DNA of 64,000 bases. Origin: Xenorhabdus cabanillasii. GTDB taxonomy: Bacteria; Pseudomonadota; Gammaproteobacteria; Enterobacterales; Enterobacteriaceae. The stretch is taken from NCBI RefSeq assembly GCF_003386665.1, contig NZ_QTUB01000001.1, positions 3,844,001 to 3,908,000 of the forward strand, in the 5' to 3' direction. This document shows positions 45,315 to 56,615 of the stretch, piece by piece. The notes below the pieces were generated by a model. The model had not been told where the DNA came from. It saw nothing but the letters and a program-made list of their open reading frames with translations, and searched no databases. The stretch's first letter is position 1. Every line of letters begins with the position of its first letter. The translations under genes and the position numbers were made by a program.

Positions 45315-45812
45315 TCAATCTCTGGCGACAGAATCCACTAATGCCATTTCCTCGCTGTTGAGCAATTTTTCAATGTCTACCAGGATCAGCATACGCTCTT
45401 CAATGGAGCCAAGCCCGGTCAGATATTCAGTTGACAAGGTGACGGCGAATTCTGGCGCAGGACAAATTTGCTCTTCTTTCAGAGACAACACATCAGATAC
45501 ACCATCAACCACGATCCCTACTATGCGATTAAGCAGATTCAAAATAATGACCACAGTGTTATCGTTGTAAGTGACATTTTCTTGTGAAAATTTGATCCGC
45601 AGGTCAATAATGGGAACAATCACTCCACGCAGATTAGTTATACCTTTTATAAAAGCTGGAGTGTTGGCAATCCGGGTAACTTGATCATAACCACGTATCT
45701 CTTGTACCTTCAGGATTTCAATTCCATACTCTTCGTCACCCAAGGTGAAAACCAGATATTCCTTTCCGGCTGTTTCCCCCGATAATTTACTAAATTCGTC
45801 TATGGCTGGCAT
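45315..45812 (-). CDS. cheW: CheW coupling protein
   Basis: 165 residues, single CheW domain: [44 protein letters not shown] and [23 protein letters not shown]. It links CheA to receptors. It follows cheA by 46 bases; the 249-base gap after it contains the FliA promoter for the next unit. Confidence 0.97.
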   Translation of the reverse strand: MPAIDEFSKLSGETAGKEYLVFTLGDEEYGIEILKVQEIRGYDQVTRIANTPAFIKGITNLRGVIVPIIDLRIKFSQENVTYNDNTVVIILNLLNRIVGIVVDGVSDVLSLKEEQICPAPEFAVTLSTEYLTGLGSIEERMLILVDIEKLLNSEEMALVDSVARD

Positions 45813-45858
45813 GATGTTACCTTTTACTGTGACTTAAAATTGGGCCTAACTTAGATGA

Positions 45859-48075
45859 TTATTTTTTATTCGCAAGTTCAGCCTTACGCACGGCTAACTG
45901 CTCATGATTAAGTTTCTGCAAAGCAGGAATATCAATAATTAAGGCAACACTGCCATCCCCCATAATAGTGGCAGCCGAAATGCCCGGTACTTTGCGGTAA
46001 TTACTTTCAATATTTTTAACAACAACCTGATGCTGTCCTACCAGTTTATCTACCAACAGTGCGTAACGACGCCCCGCACTTTGTACGATCACAACAATAC
46101 CTTTCGTTGGATCCGTTTCTGTATTTGGAATGTCAAATATCCGGTACAGTTCAAGCAATGGCAGATATTCACCACGTACCTGCAATAGTTTTTCATCTCC
46201 CGCTAATGGATAAATATCTTCTTTTTGTGGCTGTAAGGAGCTGACAACAGCACTCAACGGTAAAATGAAGACTTCATCGTTAACTTTGACAGACATACCA
46301 TCTAATATTGCTAATGTCAGCGGCAGCAAAATACGAATGACTGTCCCCTTCCCTTCCTGGAAGTTGATCTGGATCTGTCCTCCCATATCCTGAATGTTAC
46401 GTTTAACCACATCCATCCCCACTCCACGGCCGGAAACATCTGTGACCACTTCCGCGGTAGAAAACCCGGGAGCAAAAATCAACATAGCAACTTCTTCATT
46501 ACTTATGTTTTCACTCACCGTCAGCCCCTGAGACTGAGCTTTGGCTAAGATCTTCTCTCGATTCAGCCCCGCACCATCATCAATAACTTCAATACAGATA
46601 TTGCCGCCCTGATGCTCCGCTGCAAGAGTCAAATTACCTGTTTCCGGTTTACCTGCGGCAAGACGTTTTTCCGGGATTTCGATACCGTGGTCAAGACTAT
46701 TGCGAACTAAGTGCGTAAGCGGATCGATAATTCGCTCAATCAAACTCTTATCCAGCTCTGTCGAACTGCCGATTAATGTCAGTTCTACTTTTTTATTCAA
46801 TTTTCCTGCCAAATCCCGCACTAAACGGGGATAACGGCTGAAAACATATTCCATCGGCATCATGCGGATCGACATGACAGACTCTTGTAAATCACGAGAG
46901 TTTCGCTGCAATTGAGCCATACAACTTAACAGTTCACTGTGTTTTGTCGGCTCTAAAGCATCACAGTGCTGCGCCAGCATAGATTGAGTGATCACCAGCT
47001 CACCTACCAGATTGATGAGTTGATCCACTTTCTCAACAGCCACACGAATGCTGGAAGATTCCACACGTTGACGTGGTGATCCTGCTACCGGACGAGGTGC
47101 CGGACGGCCAACTTCATGTAGATCTGCTTTTTTCTTCGCGTTATTTGCATTATTCGCATTAGCATTCGCATTAGCAGACTGTGGTATATCTACAGTGTCA
47201 GATACCACATTATTTATGACGGTATTTGTCGTTGTAGCATCAGATGATGTCGTATTTTCTTCAGTTTTTGCTTCTGTCGGTTGGGGATCCGATACAGGCA
47301 AAAAAGTTATCTGCTCAGGTTCAACCACAAAACACAATACCGCAGTAATATCATCTTCTGTTGCAGATGTAATTAATGAAGCCTCAAGGCTATCTGTGGT
47401 TTGTTCAACGTCATAAACTTCTCCAAGATGCCCTAGTTCATCTTTCATCAAGGCAACTTCACGCTCTTTCAGCCCAGATAAATGAACACGGATCCTGCCC
47501 TGATCTATTGCCACAGCCGGAGAGATTTTTTCTTCCAATTGCTCAGGTTGATCTGTTGTTACTGCGTGTGCTTCCTCCTCTTCCTGACTTTCTGTCTCAT
47601 GTTGGATAATCTCTTCCATTACAGGCTCAGCTTCAGATATTGCAGTAAAAACTTCCATATTTCGCTGTTCTTCCCGCGGCTGATCTTCCTGTAGCTCTAA
47701 TGCAAGCTGACGCAATGTCTCGCAGATATAATTGAATGTATCTTCATCTGGCTCCTGAGAACTTTTATAGGCATCCAATTGTTGCTGCATAATATCTTTC
47801 GCTTCTAAAAACAGGTTGATAATGTCAGTTGTCAGGCGTATTTCATCACGTCTGGCACTATCCAGCAGATTCTCCAATACATGCGTGGTTTGTTGTAGCT
47901 TGGTAAAACCAAATGTCGCAGCGCCCCCCTTAATGGAATGGGCGCTGCGAAAGATGGCATTTAGCTGTTCATGATCAGGTTCATCGGCATTAAGCAACAA
48001 TAAATGCTGCTCCATATCCGCCAATAGTTCATCTGCTTCATCAAAAAAAGTCTGATAAAACGCGGTAATATCCAT
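45859..48075 (-). CDS. cheA: CheA chemotaxis histidine kinase
   Basis: 738 residues. P1 with phospho-His46 (IFRSAHSIKGGAATFGF), P2, then a long linker containing a low-complexity Asn-Ala run near residue 305 (encoded by repeated gcattag/gcattcg units at 47138-47182). P3 dimerisation, P4 kinase (LVRNSLDHGIEIPEK N box, DDGAGLNREKI, FSTAEVVTDVSGRGVGMDVVK) and P5 CheW-like domain follow. The linker is longer than in E. coli CheA (654 residues). Functional residues all present. Confidence 0.96.
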   Translation of the reverse strand: MDITAFYQTFFDEADELLADMEQHLLLLNADEPDHEQLNAIFRSAHSIKGGAATFGFTKLQQTTHVLENLLDSARRDEIRLTTDIINLFLEAKDIMQQQLDAYKSSQEPDEDTFNYICETLRQLALELQEDQPREEQRNMEVFTAISEAEPVMEEIIQHETESQEEEEAHAVTTDQPEQLEEKISPAVAIDQGRIRVHLSGLKEREVALMKDELGHLGEVYDVEQTTDSLEASLITSATEDDITAVLCFVVEPEQITFLPVSDPQPTEAKTEENTTSSDATTTNTVINNVVSDTVDIPQSANANANANNANNAKKKADLHEVGRPAPRPVAGSPRQRVESSSIRVAVEKVDQLINLVGELVITQSMLAQHCDALEPTKHSELLSCMAQLQRNSRDLQESVMSIRMMPMEYVFSRYPRLVRDLAGKLNKKVELTLIGSSTELDKSLIERIIDPLTHLVRNSLDHGIEIPEKRLAAGKPETGNLTLAAEHQGGNICIEVIDDGAGLNREKILAKAQSQGLTVSENISNEEVAMLIFAPGFSTAEVVTDVSGRGVGMDVVKRNIQDMGGQIQINFQEGKGTVIRILLPLTLAILDGMSVKVNDEVFILPLSAVVSSLQPQKEDIYPLAGDEKLLQVRGEYLPLLELYRIFDIPNTETDPTKGIVVIVQSAGRRYALLVDKLVGQHQVVVKNIESNYRKVPGISAATIMGDGSVALIIDIPALQKLNHEQLAVRKAELANKK

Positions 48076-48081
48076 CGTTAC

Positions 48082-49095
48082 TTACTCTGTCACCTTATTA
48101 GTATCACTTGCCGATTCCACTTTTGGCTGTCCGGGCTGGTTTTCCGGTATCGTGATTTCATTGGATTGTCCGGTGGGTTGCTGAGAAGATGTTCCCTCAT
48201 CCGAATCCATTCTGATGACTTCTTGTATATCCATACTACTGCTAGCAGTCATGGCATTACCGCCACTGTTTTCCTGCTCAATCCGTTTTTCTGCTTCCTT
48301 ATTCAAAACAATAATGCTGATACGGCGATTAACAGGAGCATCGGGAGCAATACCTTTCTGCATATTGACGGTAGATGCCATGCCAACAACCCGCAGGACT
48401 TTGGATTCATCCAAACCACCAATTAGCAACTCTCGTCTTGATGCATTTGCACGGTCTGAAGAGAGTTCCCAGTTACTGTAACCACGTTGGCCATTGATAT
48501 ATTGCAAATTATCAGTGTGCCCAGACAGGCTGATCTTATTTGGAATACTATTCAGGATCGGCGCAATTGCCCGCAAAATATCGCTCATATAGTTTTCAAC
48601 TTTCGCACTACCAATCATGAACATCGGGCGATTTTCCCTGTCGATGATCTGAATGCGCAAACCTTCATCCATCATGTCAATCAATAAGTGCGGACGCAGT
48701 TCTTTGAGACGAGGATCAGTGATAATCAGTTGATCAAGTTGTTGACGCAACCGACCCAAACGACGGGTTTCCTCACTAGTTTCAGCCTGCTTGTTCTGAC
48801 GGAAAACTTCTCCATCCTGCTGAAAAACGTCATCCCCTCCCCCAGGGATCGGGTTTGTATTATCACTACTCTGTTTCCCCTTATTGATTGCAACCTGCAA
48901 AGGGGTACGGAAATACTCTGCAATGCTGGTCAATTCCTGTGGGCTGGCGATAGATACCAGCCACATAACCAGAAAGAAAGCCATCATTGCAGTCATGAAG
49001 TCGGCATACGCAATTTTCCATGAGCCGCCATTATGACTATGACCATGCTTTTTGCGCTTTTTTATTCTGATAACAGAAACATTATTCGCTCTCAT
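48082..49095 (-). CDS. motB: MotB flagellar stator protein
   Basis: 337 residues. Single TM with proton-carrying Asp32 ([21 protein letters not shown]) and a C-terminal OmpA-like peptidoglycan-binding domain ([34 protein letters not shown]). It overlaps nothing: two bases from motA and six from cheA, forming the motAB-cheAW operon. Confidence 0.96.
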   Translation of the reverse strand: MRANNVSVIRIKKRKKHGHSHNGGSWKIAYADFMTAMMAFFLVMWLVSIASPQELTSIAEYFRTPLQVAINKGKQSSDNTNPIPGGGDDVFQQDGEVFRQNKQAETSEETRRLGRLRQQLDQLIITDPRLKELRPHLLIDMMDEGLRIQIIDRENRPMFMIGSAKVENYMSDILRAIAPILNSIPNKISLSGHTDNLQYINGQRGYSNWELSSDRANASRRELLIGGLDESKVLRVVGMASTVNMQKGIAPDAPVNRRISIIVLNKEAEKRIEQENSGGNAMTASSSMDIQEVIRMDSDEGTSSQQPTGQSNEITIPENQPGQPKVESASDTNKVTE

Positions 49096-49097
49096 AA

Positions 49098-49979
49098 TTA
49101 GTCTTCAGCTTCTTGTTGTACAGGAGCCTTAACCCTACGAACATGCTCTTCAAGTTCTGTAAATGAAGGACGATCTGTGAGAAATAATGTTTTACGACCA
49201 AATTCAACCGCAATTTGTGGAGCATAACCATTCATGCTGGAAAGCAGGGTAACTTTAATACATTGCATCATTTTTACCTGCTCACTACTGCGCTGACGCA
49301 ACAAAGTCGCCAGAGGCGAAACAAAACCGTAAGCCAGTAAGATCCCGAGAAATGTTCCTACCATTGCGTGAGCAATCAATACTCCGAGTTCTCCTGCTGG
49401 CCGATCTGCCGAACCTAACGCATGAACTACCCCCATCACGGCCGCAACAATCCCGAATGCCGGCAATGAATCTCCCACCATTGTCAGACTGGTTGCAGGA
49501 ACTTCACTTTCCTGTTCATAAGTTTCAATTTCTTCATCCATCAGGGCTTCGATTTCATGTGGATTCATATTACCGCTGATGATCAAGCGCATATAATCCG
49601 TAATGAAGTTCATCAGATAAGGATCTTTTAGTAAGCGGGGATACTGTGTGAAGATATCACTCTGTTGCGGATTCTCAATATCACGCTCCAGAGCCAAAAG
49701 CCCATGCTGGCGGGATTTGGATAGCAAACGAAACTGTAAGGCCATCAGATCCATGTACATCGCTTTATTGTATTTTGATCTACGCAATACTTTTGGTAAA
49801 ACACGCAATGTAGCCTTTATCGCCTTGCCATTGTTGCCCACGATAAAAGCACCAATACCCGCACCTGTAATAATCAAAAATTCCGCTGGCTGATAAAGTG
49901 CACCCATGTGACCACCGACAAGCAGATAGCCACCAATTACCGCACCAAAAACGATGATATATCCTAAAAGTACTAACAC
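49098..49979 (-). CDS. motA: MotA flagellar stator protein
   Basis: 293 residues with four TM segments ([21 protein letters not shown], then [48 protein letters not shown]) and the large cytoplasmic loop with the motor-facing charged residues. Proton channel partner of MotB. No sigma-28 motif is evident in the 136 bases before it; a 12-bp dyad (CTAGATTACAGG/CCTGTAATCTAC near 50056-50095) lies there instead. Confidence 0.96.
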   Translation of the reverse strand: MLVLLGYIIVFGAVIGGYLLVGGHMGALYQPAEFLIITGAGIGAFIVGNNGKAIKATLRVLPKVLRRSKYNKAMYMDLMALQFRLLSKSRQHGLLALERDIENPQQSDIFTQYPRLLKDPYLMNFITDYMRLIISGNMNPHEIEALMDEEIETYEQESEVPATSLTMVGDSLPAFGIVAAVMGVVHALGSADRPAGELGVLIAHAMVGTFLGILLAYGFVSPLATLLRQRSSEQVKMMQCIKVTLLSSMNGYAPQIAVEFGRKTLFLTDRPSFTELEEHVRRVKAPVQQEAED

Positions 49980-50115
49980 GCGATATCCTTTAGCTAAGTT
50001 GGTGAGCAGATGGGATTTGAACAGGGCAAATTAGTAAATGAGGAAGAGGACGGCTGTAGATTACAGGCCAGAGTAACCAAAACCTGTAATCTAGTTTTCA
50101 CTTTCCCATTTAAAT

Positions 50116-50697
50116 TCACATAGCTTGCTGAGCAAATCCATCCAGCAGTTGTGAATTAGTATCGGCAGGTTGCGTGGAAAGTTTACGTTTTTTTACTGCT
50201 CTTGAAGGCGGCTGGCAAAGACTACAAACAAAACTATTTACCGGTTGGTGAGCATGTGTGATAAAAGTCCCACCACAACAGCGACACTCGGTTGGCTGCA
50301 ACATCCCACTATCGACAAAACGAATGAGAGTCCAGGCTCTGGTTAGAGCCAAAACTGGCCCATCTTCACTCGTCGGAGGGCATTGCTCAAGATATAATCT
50401 ATAAGCCTTTACTACAGCTTCAACACCAGCACAATGTCCACTTTTCAACAGGAAGCGGTAAGCATTGTAGAACATGGAAGAATGAATATTCTGTTCCCAA
50501 GTCATAAACCAATCCGTCGAAAAGGGGAGCATCCCTTTAGGCGGAGGGCTTCCCCGCAATTCTTTATACAGCCTGATCAACCTTCCCCGGCTTAATTGCG
50601 TTTCACTTTCAAGCATCTGCAACCGTGCGCCTAAAGTGATGAGCTCCATTGCCAACTGAATATCTTTAGCTTCCTGGACAATACTTTTCTCAACCAT
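50116..50697 (-). CDS. flhC: FlhC flagellar master regulator subunit
   Basis: 193 residues. [24 protein letters not shown] at the start and the four-Cys zinc site [28 protein letters not shown] near 138-165. With FlhD it forms the D4C2 activator of class 2 flagellar genes. Two bases separate it from flhD. Confidence 0.97.
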   Translation of the reverse strand: MVEKSIVQEAKDIQLAMELITLGARLQMLESETQLSRGRLIRLYKELRGSPPPKGMLPFSTDWFMTWEQNIHSSMFYNAYRFLLKSGHCAGVEAVVKAYRLYLEQCPPTSEDGPVLALTRAWTLIRFVDSGMLQPTECRCCGGTFITHAHQPVNSFVCSLCQPPSRAVKKRKLSTQPADTNSQLLDGFAQQAM

Positions 50698-50699
50698 CT

Positions 50700-51050
50700 T
50701 TATGCTCTTTTCTTGATTGAAGTGTCATCCTGAGTGGATAACTGTTGAAAAAGATGGGTAGATAGCAAGATACCTGTATGAATTTGTTGCAAATCATCCA
50801 CCCGTGATTCCTTCGTCAACTGCTGTACAGTTTCGTGATCTTCAAACCGAAAATGGCAAATCAGTTGGTTTGTTTCAGCTAATTTTACTAACTGAGGCAA
50901 TGTCAGCTCGGCCAACGTATCAGCCATAGATTCACTAATACCTAAACGGAACATCGCAGACGCTTTCTCATGGTTAATTAGCCGTTGTGCTAAAAGCAAA
51001 TACGATAAATTTATGTCATAAATATGTTTGAGCAATTCAACCGTACTCAT
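50700..51050 (-). CDS. flhD: FlhD flagellar master regulator subunit
   Basis: 116 residues from the ATG at 51050 ([20 protein letters not shown]), which matches the E. coli start; an upstream ATG at 51086 in the same frame would add 12 residues. [39 protein letters not shown] and [20 protein letters not shown] are conserved. It is preceded by a very long AT-rich upstream region. Confidence 0.95.
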   Translation of the reverse strand: MSTVELLKHIYDINLSYLLLAQRLINHEKASAMFRLGISESMADTLAELTLPQLVKLAETNQLICHFRFEDHETVQQLTKESRVDDLQQIHTGILLSTHLFQQLSTQDDTSIKKRA

Positions 51051-52789
51051 TTCTATATATCCCGTCCGATTACATGAAAAAATCAATTAAGTGATCAAAG
51101 AATCACTCACGACAAAATTACCAGTAGCATGAGATTCAATAATCTCCGACATAACTGAAATATACATCTTTAGCCAGAGCAGTAACTGTCCTTTGTATTA
51201 CTCTTGGGATCGCCCAATTTCTAAAATATTTCGGTAATGGATTGTAAAAGTATTATTGCGTCATCTGGATAATGAACTTGCCACAATTGATTAAGAATAT
51301 TCTTAATACTAATTAACTTTACTCCTGAATCAGCAATTTATTCAACGGAGAATATATGTCATTTTAAATACTATGTGACATACATCACAAAACTACTTTT
51401 TTTATTATGATTCTAGCTCATTAACTATTCAAGCAAAAGAAAACAAAAAATAGCCCATAATTAATAAGTTAAATTATTTAAATAAAAATATTAGAGACCA
51501 TTTTTTGTTTTATACGATCTATTAAACTTATAAATTCAAAATAACGATAAAAAATCCTTTCTTTAGCTAAATTATCAAAATATTATTAAAAATTGTTTCC
51601 TGATAATGTGGGTAAGTACTCATCTTCTACTATTAGTTGCTTTGGATCATAGTTATGCCAAATTTATTAATCATATGTGAATACTAGTTATTGAAAAGAT
51701 ACCACTCTGATCATTTTTAATTTACGATTGTACTATTTTTACACAGCGACCGAGGTGACATCGACATTACTTAGAATACAAGTATCACACAGATCACAAA
51801 AATAAGATAAAATACAGTATGATGTTGAAATAAAAAAACATCTGCATCTTTACCCCAGAGCCATCGTAATCGTCAAGTCTCCGATACCCCAACAAATCCT
51901 ACCACAGGACAATACCAGCACCACTTTACCAAGTTATCACAATCAATAAATTTTATTTATCAAAAATAATGCGCAGAATGATAGCCTCTGACATTATTTC
52001 AACAAAAACCTCATTGGCGGTTATTTACAGCCACTGAGCACTTCACAAGCCAAAAACATAAGAAAAAATTATAATACACATCCTCCATGACCTTGCAAAT
52101 GTTAAGAATAATCGATGTTTATGATACTCATCTGACTAGTTTACAAACTGACATATAAAGTACAAAATAACCTATTATCCTAAAATTAATTTCCTTAAAT
52201 AGGATAAATTTAGAAACAAAATCATTCCAAAATGCAAATTAACCAATAAATTATTATACAACGCAAAACTAAATTTAAAAAGTAATTTACAGTTTAAATA
52301 GAATGCGGAAAAATAATGGATGGAATAAAAACAAATAGTGCCTTTTTATTCTTAATTTGAAATATAAATAATAACAAATCATGTAATAAAATAATTCAAA
52401 TAAAAAAAATAGCATACAAAAATAATTCTATTACTCCGTTAATTTTATCATTATTATGATAGCAGGTTCGCAGTTAAAGAATAACATCAATACCTATTCA
52501 AAATATCTGACAAAAATCATTAATGGCCAGAGTTATTGATATAAAATTTGCGATGGCTATTTTCTTAATCAAGATAGAATAAGATATTAATTAATGAAAA
52601 TTTTTCACAATTATTCATCAATACTATAAATATAAAATCGTTTTGTCACATGAATGACAATACAGTAGCTTATCGGCCTCCTCAATTAACCAAGGAAAAT
52701 ATTCCCAAAGTAACAATTTTAATCCTTATGAAAGTAGTAAATGATGATCATGATATGTAACCACCTGATACCATTTTATAATGTCATCA
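51051..52789. other. long AT-rich region upstream of flhD without intact genes
   Basis: About 1.7 kb with no credible gene on either strand. It should contain the flhDC promoter and leader, which in enterics is long and bound by many regulators, but I cannot place sites by eye. The far part borders the decayed mgtB described next. Many A/T runs and small dyads are present. Confidence 0.5.
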
Positions 52790-53930
52790 ATAATACAGGT
52801 AAAACGACGGTACTTTATACAATCAGTTTTTTTTACATAACATATGTACACCTGATTTTTGTGATAACATCTCTTCCACTACTTTCCAGATTCGAATACG
52901 GCTTAATGTTATATACTATTAGTTCAGATAAATGCCACATAAAATATGTTGTAATATAGAAAATAAAAAATAGAAAATGTCAGAGCATAAAATGCCCGAT
53001 ATTTTTCACATCCTATTTACGAGGTTTTCTCAAAAACGTTTTCCATTTTACCCCACTACAAAGACTTACTGTGAAATATCGTACATTAGGTTTTGTACAA
53101 GTTAATAAATGGTTAACACAGATAAAAATAGAATAAATGCACAGATAACCAGTACAGAAAATACATTTCAAAATTCGATCTGACTGTCATATTTAAATAC
53201 CACATAATATTTCCAAACGTTTTCCTTATCTTTTTACGCCTTCTTCTAATGCCATCTGATTTTTATCAAGCAAAATGATATCTGCAAATTCTTTGCGATA
53301 CCCATCCAAATATCCACACAAATACTCCAACATACTGCAATATAGGTACATCATTTATTCCATCATCAGGAAGATCTATTGCATGCTTATTATTTTGTAG
53401 TGCCTTTAAAGTGCATGATTTTTGCCGAAGGATTAAGTTACAAAAACAGATCTTAATTCCACTTATTTTGAAAGGTTTTCATCACCCATACATTCAATAT
53501 CAAGGCAACTAAGAATATTCTCAGTATCTAACTCCATATCATGACAAACTTTAGCTATAATGACAGAATTATCTCCGGCAAACACCTTAACCAAAATACT
53601 AACTCTTTTTAGTTAGTAACAGAAAATAGATGTTTCACTTCATCAAGATTTAATTCACGTATTGCTAAGATTAACTCCCTGAAACCTTGTTCGTTATGGT
53701 AGCTAACCAATTACATAATGATTGTTACAACTTTCTTCAGTGACAGGAATAAGCGACTCCTTTTTCTACACATGGCAGCAAACAGATCACATCCTTTCTG
53801 CTGCACCTTTGAGAATCAATCGGTAGTTTTTCTGTGGTTCCTACACAAAAATTGACAACCTCCAACTAACATAACTAAAAGATAACTCATCAATTTTTCT
53901 ATAGCCGTGAAGAAAACAGAGCTCTACTTT
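52790..53930 (-). pseudogene. mgtB: heavily decayed mgtB/mgtA magnesium P-type ATPase (3' part)
   Basis: Reading the minus strand and allowing stops and frame changes, successive pieces follow the P-type Mg2+ ATPase C-terminal half in order. They are KIDELSFSYVS and LILKGAAERM (about 53890-53800), HNEQGFRELILAIRELN (about 53690), VKVFAGDNSVIIAKVCHDMELDTEN (about 53600-53500; cf. the GDN motif), KALQNNKHAIDLPDDGINDVPIL (about 53400; hinge GDGIND), FADIILLDKNQMALEEGVKR, FGNIMWYLNMTVRSNFE, VQNLMYDISQ (about 53100) and EEMLSQKSGVHML (about 52850). mgtB normally follows mgtC, which lies just upstream in the same orientation. Dozens of stops show the gene is long dead. Confidence 0.8.
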
Positions 53931-54011
53931 CTTTGACTTCTATATCCCATAATTACCTGATCCTTCAGTTTATTATCCCACCTTGATAAAAACTATTTAT
54001 CCCGCTCCAAT

Positions 54012-54083
54012 GAACTGTTGAACTGTTGAACTGTTGAACTGTTGAACTGTTGAACTGTTGAACTGTTGAACTGTTGAACTATG
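54012..54083. repeat. 8-bp tandem repeat, eight perfect copies
   Basis: GAACTGTT occurs eight times in a row (54012-54075), followed by a degenerate ninth unit GAACTATG. A perfect short array of this sort is prone to slipped-strand expansion and contraction. It lies between mgtC and flhD, on the upstream side of the decayed mgtB, and not in any open frame. Confidence 0.9.
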
Positions 54084-54394
54084 ATAAATTCTTTTCTGAA
54101 ATGATTAATTAGTTTTTGTGACGGTGCTCTCAATCATATACGCTATGTTCAATTTCCCATCATAGTGGTTACCTCTTCTTTGTTAATAGAGAAGAATTTA
54201 TGAAGTTTTTGGTGTTGCCTAACTGAGAATAATGTTCATTATCACTAATGAAAGTATTAATAATTAATACCATTCTATATTATTAATATAATGACGTTAT
54301 TTCATAGGCAACACCTTATTCATACTAAGAAAAGAAAGGGAATCGTCCACATAAGCTCCTTATAAAATAAGGATATTACTTATATAAAATTATT

Positions 54395-55093
54395 CTAAGC
54401 AGGTAACTCGGCAGCAATTTTCCAGTTAACTGAGCTAACGCTTTTTTCTAAACTCACTCGGCAAACAATCGATTCGATCTCTTTTTGCTTCGCGGGTGTT
54501 GCCAATATTTCTGCACACACTTCAAGTCTATTTGGTTGGAGGGTATCAGTACTACTTAATGATTGTAGCCGAATGTTTAATCCATTAATTGCTTGCAGGA
54601 TCAGCGTCCTGATTAAGATTTCATCACTAACATCACAGATAATTTGGATTTTATAACGCTGCTCTAAATCTAAGGCTAGCTGTTGAGGCTGAGCATTAAT
54701 TCTCTGAGCCGCTTCTCTCAACAAAATATTTGCGGATAGAATTATTGCAGTTGCAATACTCGCTGACCAATATTGCCCTAACCCACACAAAACCCCAATA
54801 CCTGCCGAGCACCATAAAGTTGCCGCTGTATTTAAGCCACGGATATTCATTCCTTCTCTCATGATCACACCAGCACCAAGAAAACCAATACCGGATACAA
54901 TCTGTGCAGCAATACGTCCGGGGCTATCAGTCGAAGTTGATATTGAACAAAGAATAAAAACCGCAGCGCCAGTAGCAACTAAGGCATTGGTTCTCAATCC
55001 TGCCATGCGTTGACGCCACTGACGTTCTGCACCAATTAATGCCCCGAAACACATAGCGGATAGTAAATGAATAGCAATAGATGTTAAAAGCAT
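54395..55093 (-). CDS. mgtC: MgtC family protein
   Basis: 232 residues. Membrane domain with LSAMCFGALIGAERQWRQRMAGLRTNALVATGAAVF, IVSGIGFLGAGVIMREGMNIRGLNTAATLWCSAGIGVLCG, and an ACT-like cytoplasmic C-terminus (YKIQIICDVSDEILIRTLIL). MgtC supports survival in low Mg2+ and in host cells by restraining the F1Fo ATP synthase (known for Salmonella). AGAG lies just before the ATG. It would normally be co-transcribed with mgtB, now a ruin downstream. Confidence 0.93.
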   Translation of the reverse strand: MLLTSIAIHLLSAMCFGALIGAERQWRQRMAGLRTNALVATGAAVFILCSISTSTDSPGRIAAQIVSGIGFLGAGVIMREGMNIRGLNTAATLWCSAGIGVLCGLGQYWSASIATAIILSANILLREAAQRINAQPQQLALDLEQRYKIQIICDVSDEILIRTLILQAINGLNIRLQSLSSTDTLQPNRLEVCAEILATPAKQKEIESIVCRVSLEKSVSSVNWKIAAELPA

Positions 55094-55867
55094 GACACTC
55101 TCCCATGATATGAAAATGGGTAAATATATTCCTTTTACCTGCCAGGTTACTTATTCATTGACTTAGCTCATTTACCAACCGCTCATTTACAGCCTCTGCT
55201 ATGCAACCCAAAATCTATTAGGTATAGGATCCAGCTTGATTCAAGATTTTTATAGCTGAGTACTTATTGGCTTCGAGATTTCAGATAATTTCAAGCCTGC
55301 AATTAAAATGATCTTACGCTGTGCAGGTACGATCTCTAATCGCTATCCATTTTTTTGTATTGAGCTAAAGTTCAACGGGTAGCCTAAAGAAATAATTTCT
55401 TTATTTTGTACAATAGGAACAGGACCGAATATAAAAATTCGATCTGGTTATTGATATGTTCCCGGAGGGAATAAGGAATGAGTATAAAGTTGCATTATAG
55501 ATACCCCGACATATCTATTGATACTATATTTAAGGATTAAAAATAGCAGCTCTACAGCATTGCGTGATTTTTCGGGAGAGTACAACTCGTGGAATTTAAG
55601 TAGTACCGCACACCATTTCAGGTAAGCAGTAAATTGAATGTAAATGAACAGCTTACCGGATTATTTTTTATTAAACCTAAAACTTTGACTATTCAATTAT
55701 CAGCCCTCCGATAGAATTTGGCCGGGAGTATAAACAGGTAAAATTGATAAGTAAAGACTTCAATTAATAAATGAACTTAAAAAAATGTTCTCTTTACCGC
55801 CTGTTCAATAAAAAAATTACCTTATTTTATAATATATCGATGTTATTTTTTTATTAAAAATCATTCT
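55094..55867. other. mgtC upstream region, nothing identified
   Basis: About 770 bases without a gene, between mgtC and the cold-shock gene, both on the minus strand. In Salmonella mgtC has a long regulatory leader with short peptides. I looked for an equivalent and could not identify leader peptides, PhoP boxes or a clear attenuator by eye. Confidence 0.4.
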
Positions 55868-55912
55868 ATAAACAAAAAGCCCGCCAAGGCATTTTAGCAT
55901 GGCGAGCTTAAT
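55868..55912 (-). terminator. rho-independent terminator of the cold-shock gene
   Basis: On the minus strand AGCTCGCCA pairs with TGGCGGGCT (one G-U) around a short loop and is followed by TTTTTG. It starts about 20 bases after the stop codon. Confidence 0.8.
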
Positions 55913-55929
55913 AAGGCATGAAGGCTAAA

Positions 55930-56136
55930 TTAGATAGCAGTTACGTTTGCTGCTGCTGGGCCTTTGGCACCATCTTCAATGGTGAATTCTACGTTCTGGC
56001 CTTCAGCCAGAGTTTTGAAACCGTTACCTTGAATGGCAGAGAAGTGAACGAATACGTCTTTGCTACCATCGGTTGGAGTAATGAAACCAAAACCTTTGGA
56101 CTCGTTGAACCACTTCACTTGACCTGTCATTTTCAT
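55930..56136 (-). CDS. cspC: CspC/CspE-type cold-shock domain protein
   Basis: 68 residues, one cold-shock domain with the RNP motifs KGFGFITP and VFVHFSAI. Residues [15 protein letters not shown] and ANVTAI at the end are closer to E. coli CspC than CspE as I remember them, but the choice between these two is not certain. Binds single-stranded RNA/DNA and modulates transcript stability and termination. The upstream region is long, as is usual for csp genes. Confidence 0.9.
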   Translation of the reverse strand: MKMTGQVKWFNESKGFGFITPTDGSKDVFVHFSAIQGNGFKTLAEGQNVEFTIEDGAKGPAAANVTAI

Positions 56137-56615
56137 GTGACTTTCCTATATATCAAAAAAAACTCGCCACCTCGGGCATGTGTTGGCCAGTATCAGCTAT
56201 TACTTATGGAGGCACTAAGAAGGAAACGGTCTACAAAGGCTACTTAGGATAGCACTTTTACACATAACGCATTAACTCAAGATGTCGTACATAAAGTAGG
56301 TCTGTTTATCAGGCCAGACGCATTAACGCATGACCGCACAGGAATAGCAACCTTTTTATGTATTATTGATCTAAAAAAATTTTTTACGCTCAATATTAGA
56401 ACAGAATAACCGAATAAATAGATGAACTTATGATTTTATTTGATTTATTCAACTTTTATCTTAAGAAGAAATTCTCATGTTCTTTTCGGACAATAACAAT
56501 TTTGCAAATAAAAAAAAGTAATTGCTATACAGATGGATGCTCTGAGCATGATAACCTTAAAAAGGTTAACACTTTTAATTCGATAACAGATTTCTACAAT
56601 AATCGGACTAGTATT
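56137..56615. other. divergent intergenic region between csp and ylaC
   Basis: About 480 bases without a supported gene. It holds the upstream region of the cold-shock gene on the minus strand and the promoter of ylaC on the plus strand. A frame leads into ylaC from 56430 but its first 62 codons do not look like protein of that family. No specific sites could be assigned. Confidence 0.45.

Noticed and set aside
45091..45570. 159-residue plus-strand frame over the cheW/receptor gap
   Set aside because: It overlaps cheW antisense and the FliA promoter region; no sign of a real gene.
49980..50115. Sigma-28 promoter before motA
   Set aside because: No GCCGATAA-like -10 with a TAAA-type -35 at the right spacing could be found; only a dyad is present.
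54012..54083. Possible CRISPR array
   Set aside because: Repeats are 8 bp and contiguous with no spacers.
55094..55867. mgtC leader peptides or PhoP boxes
   Set aside because: I looked for short leader frames and paired (T/G)GTTTA boxes and found none convincing.
56430..56615. N-terminal extension of ylaC
   Set aside because: The 62 extra residues do not match the family and the ATG at 56616 fits the known start.
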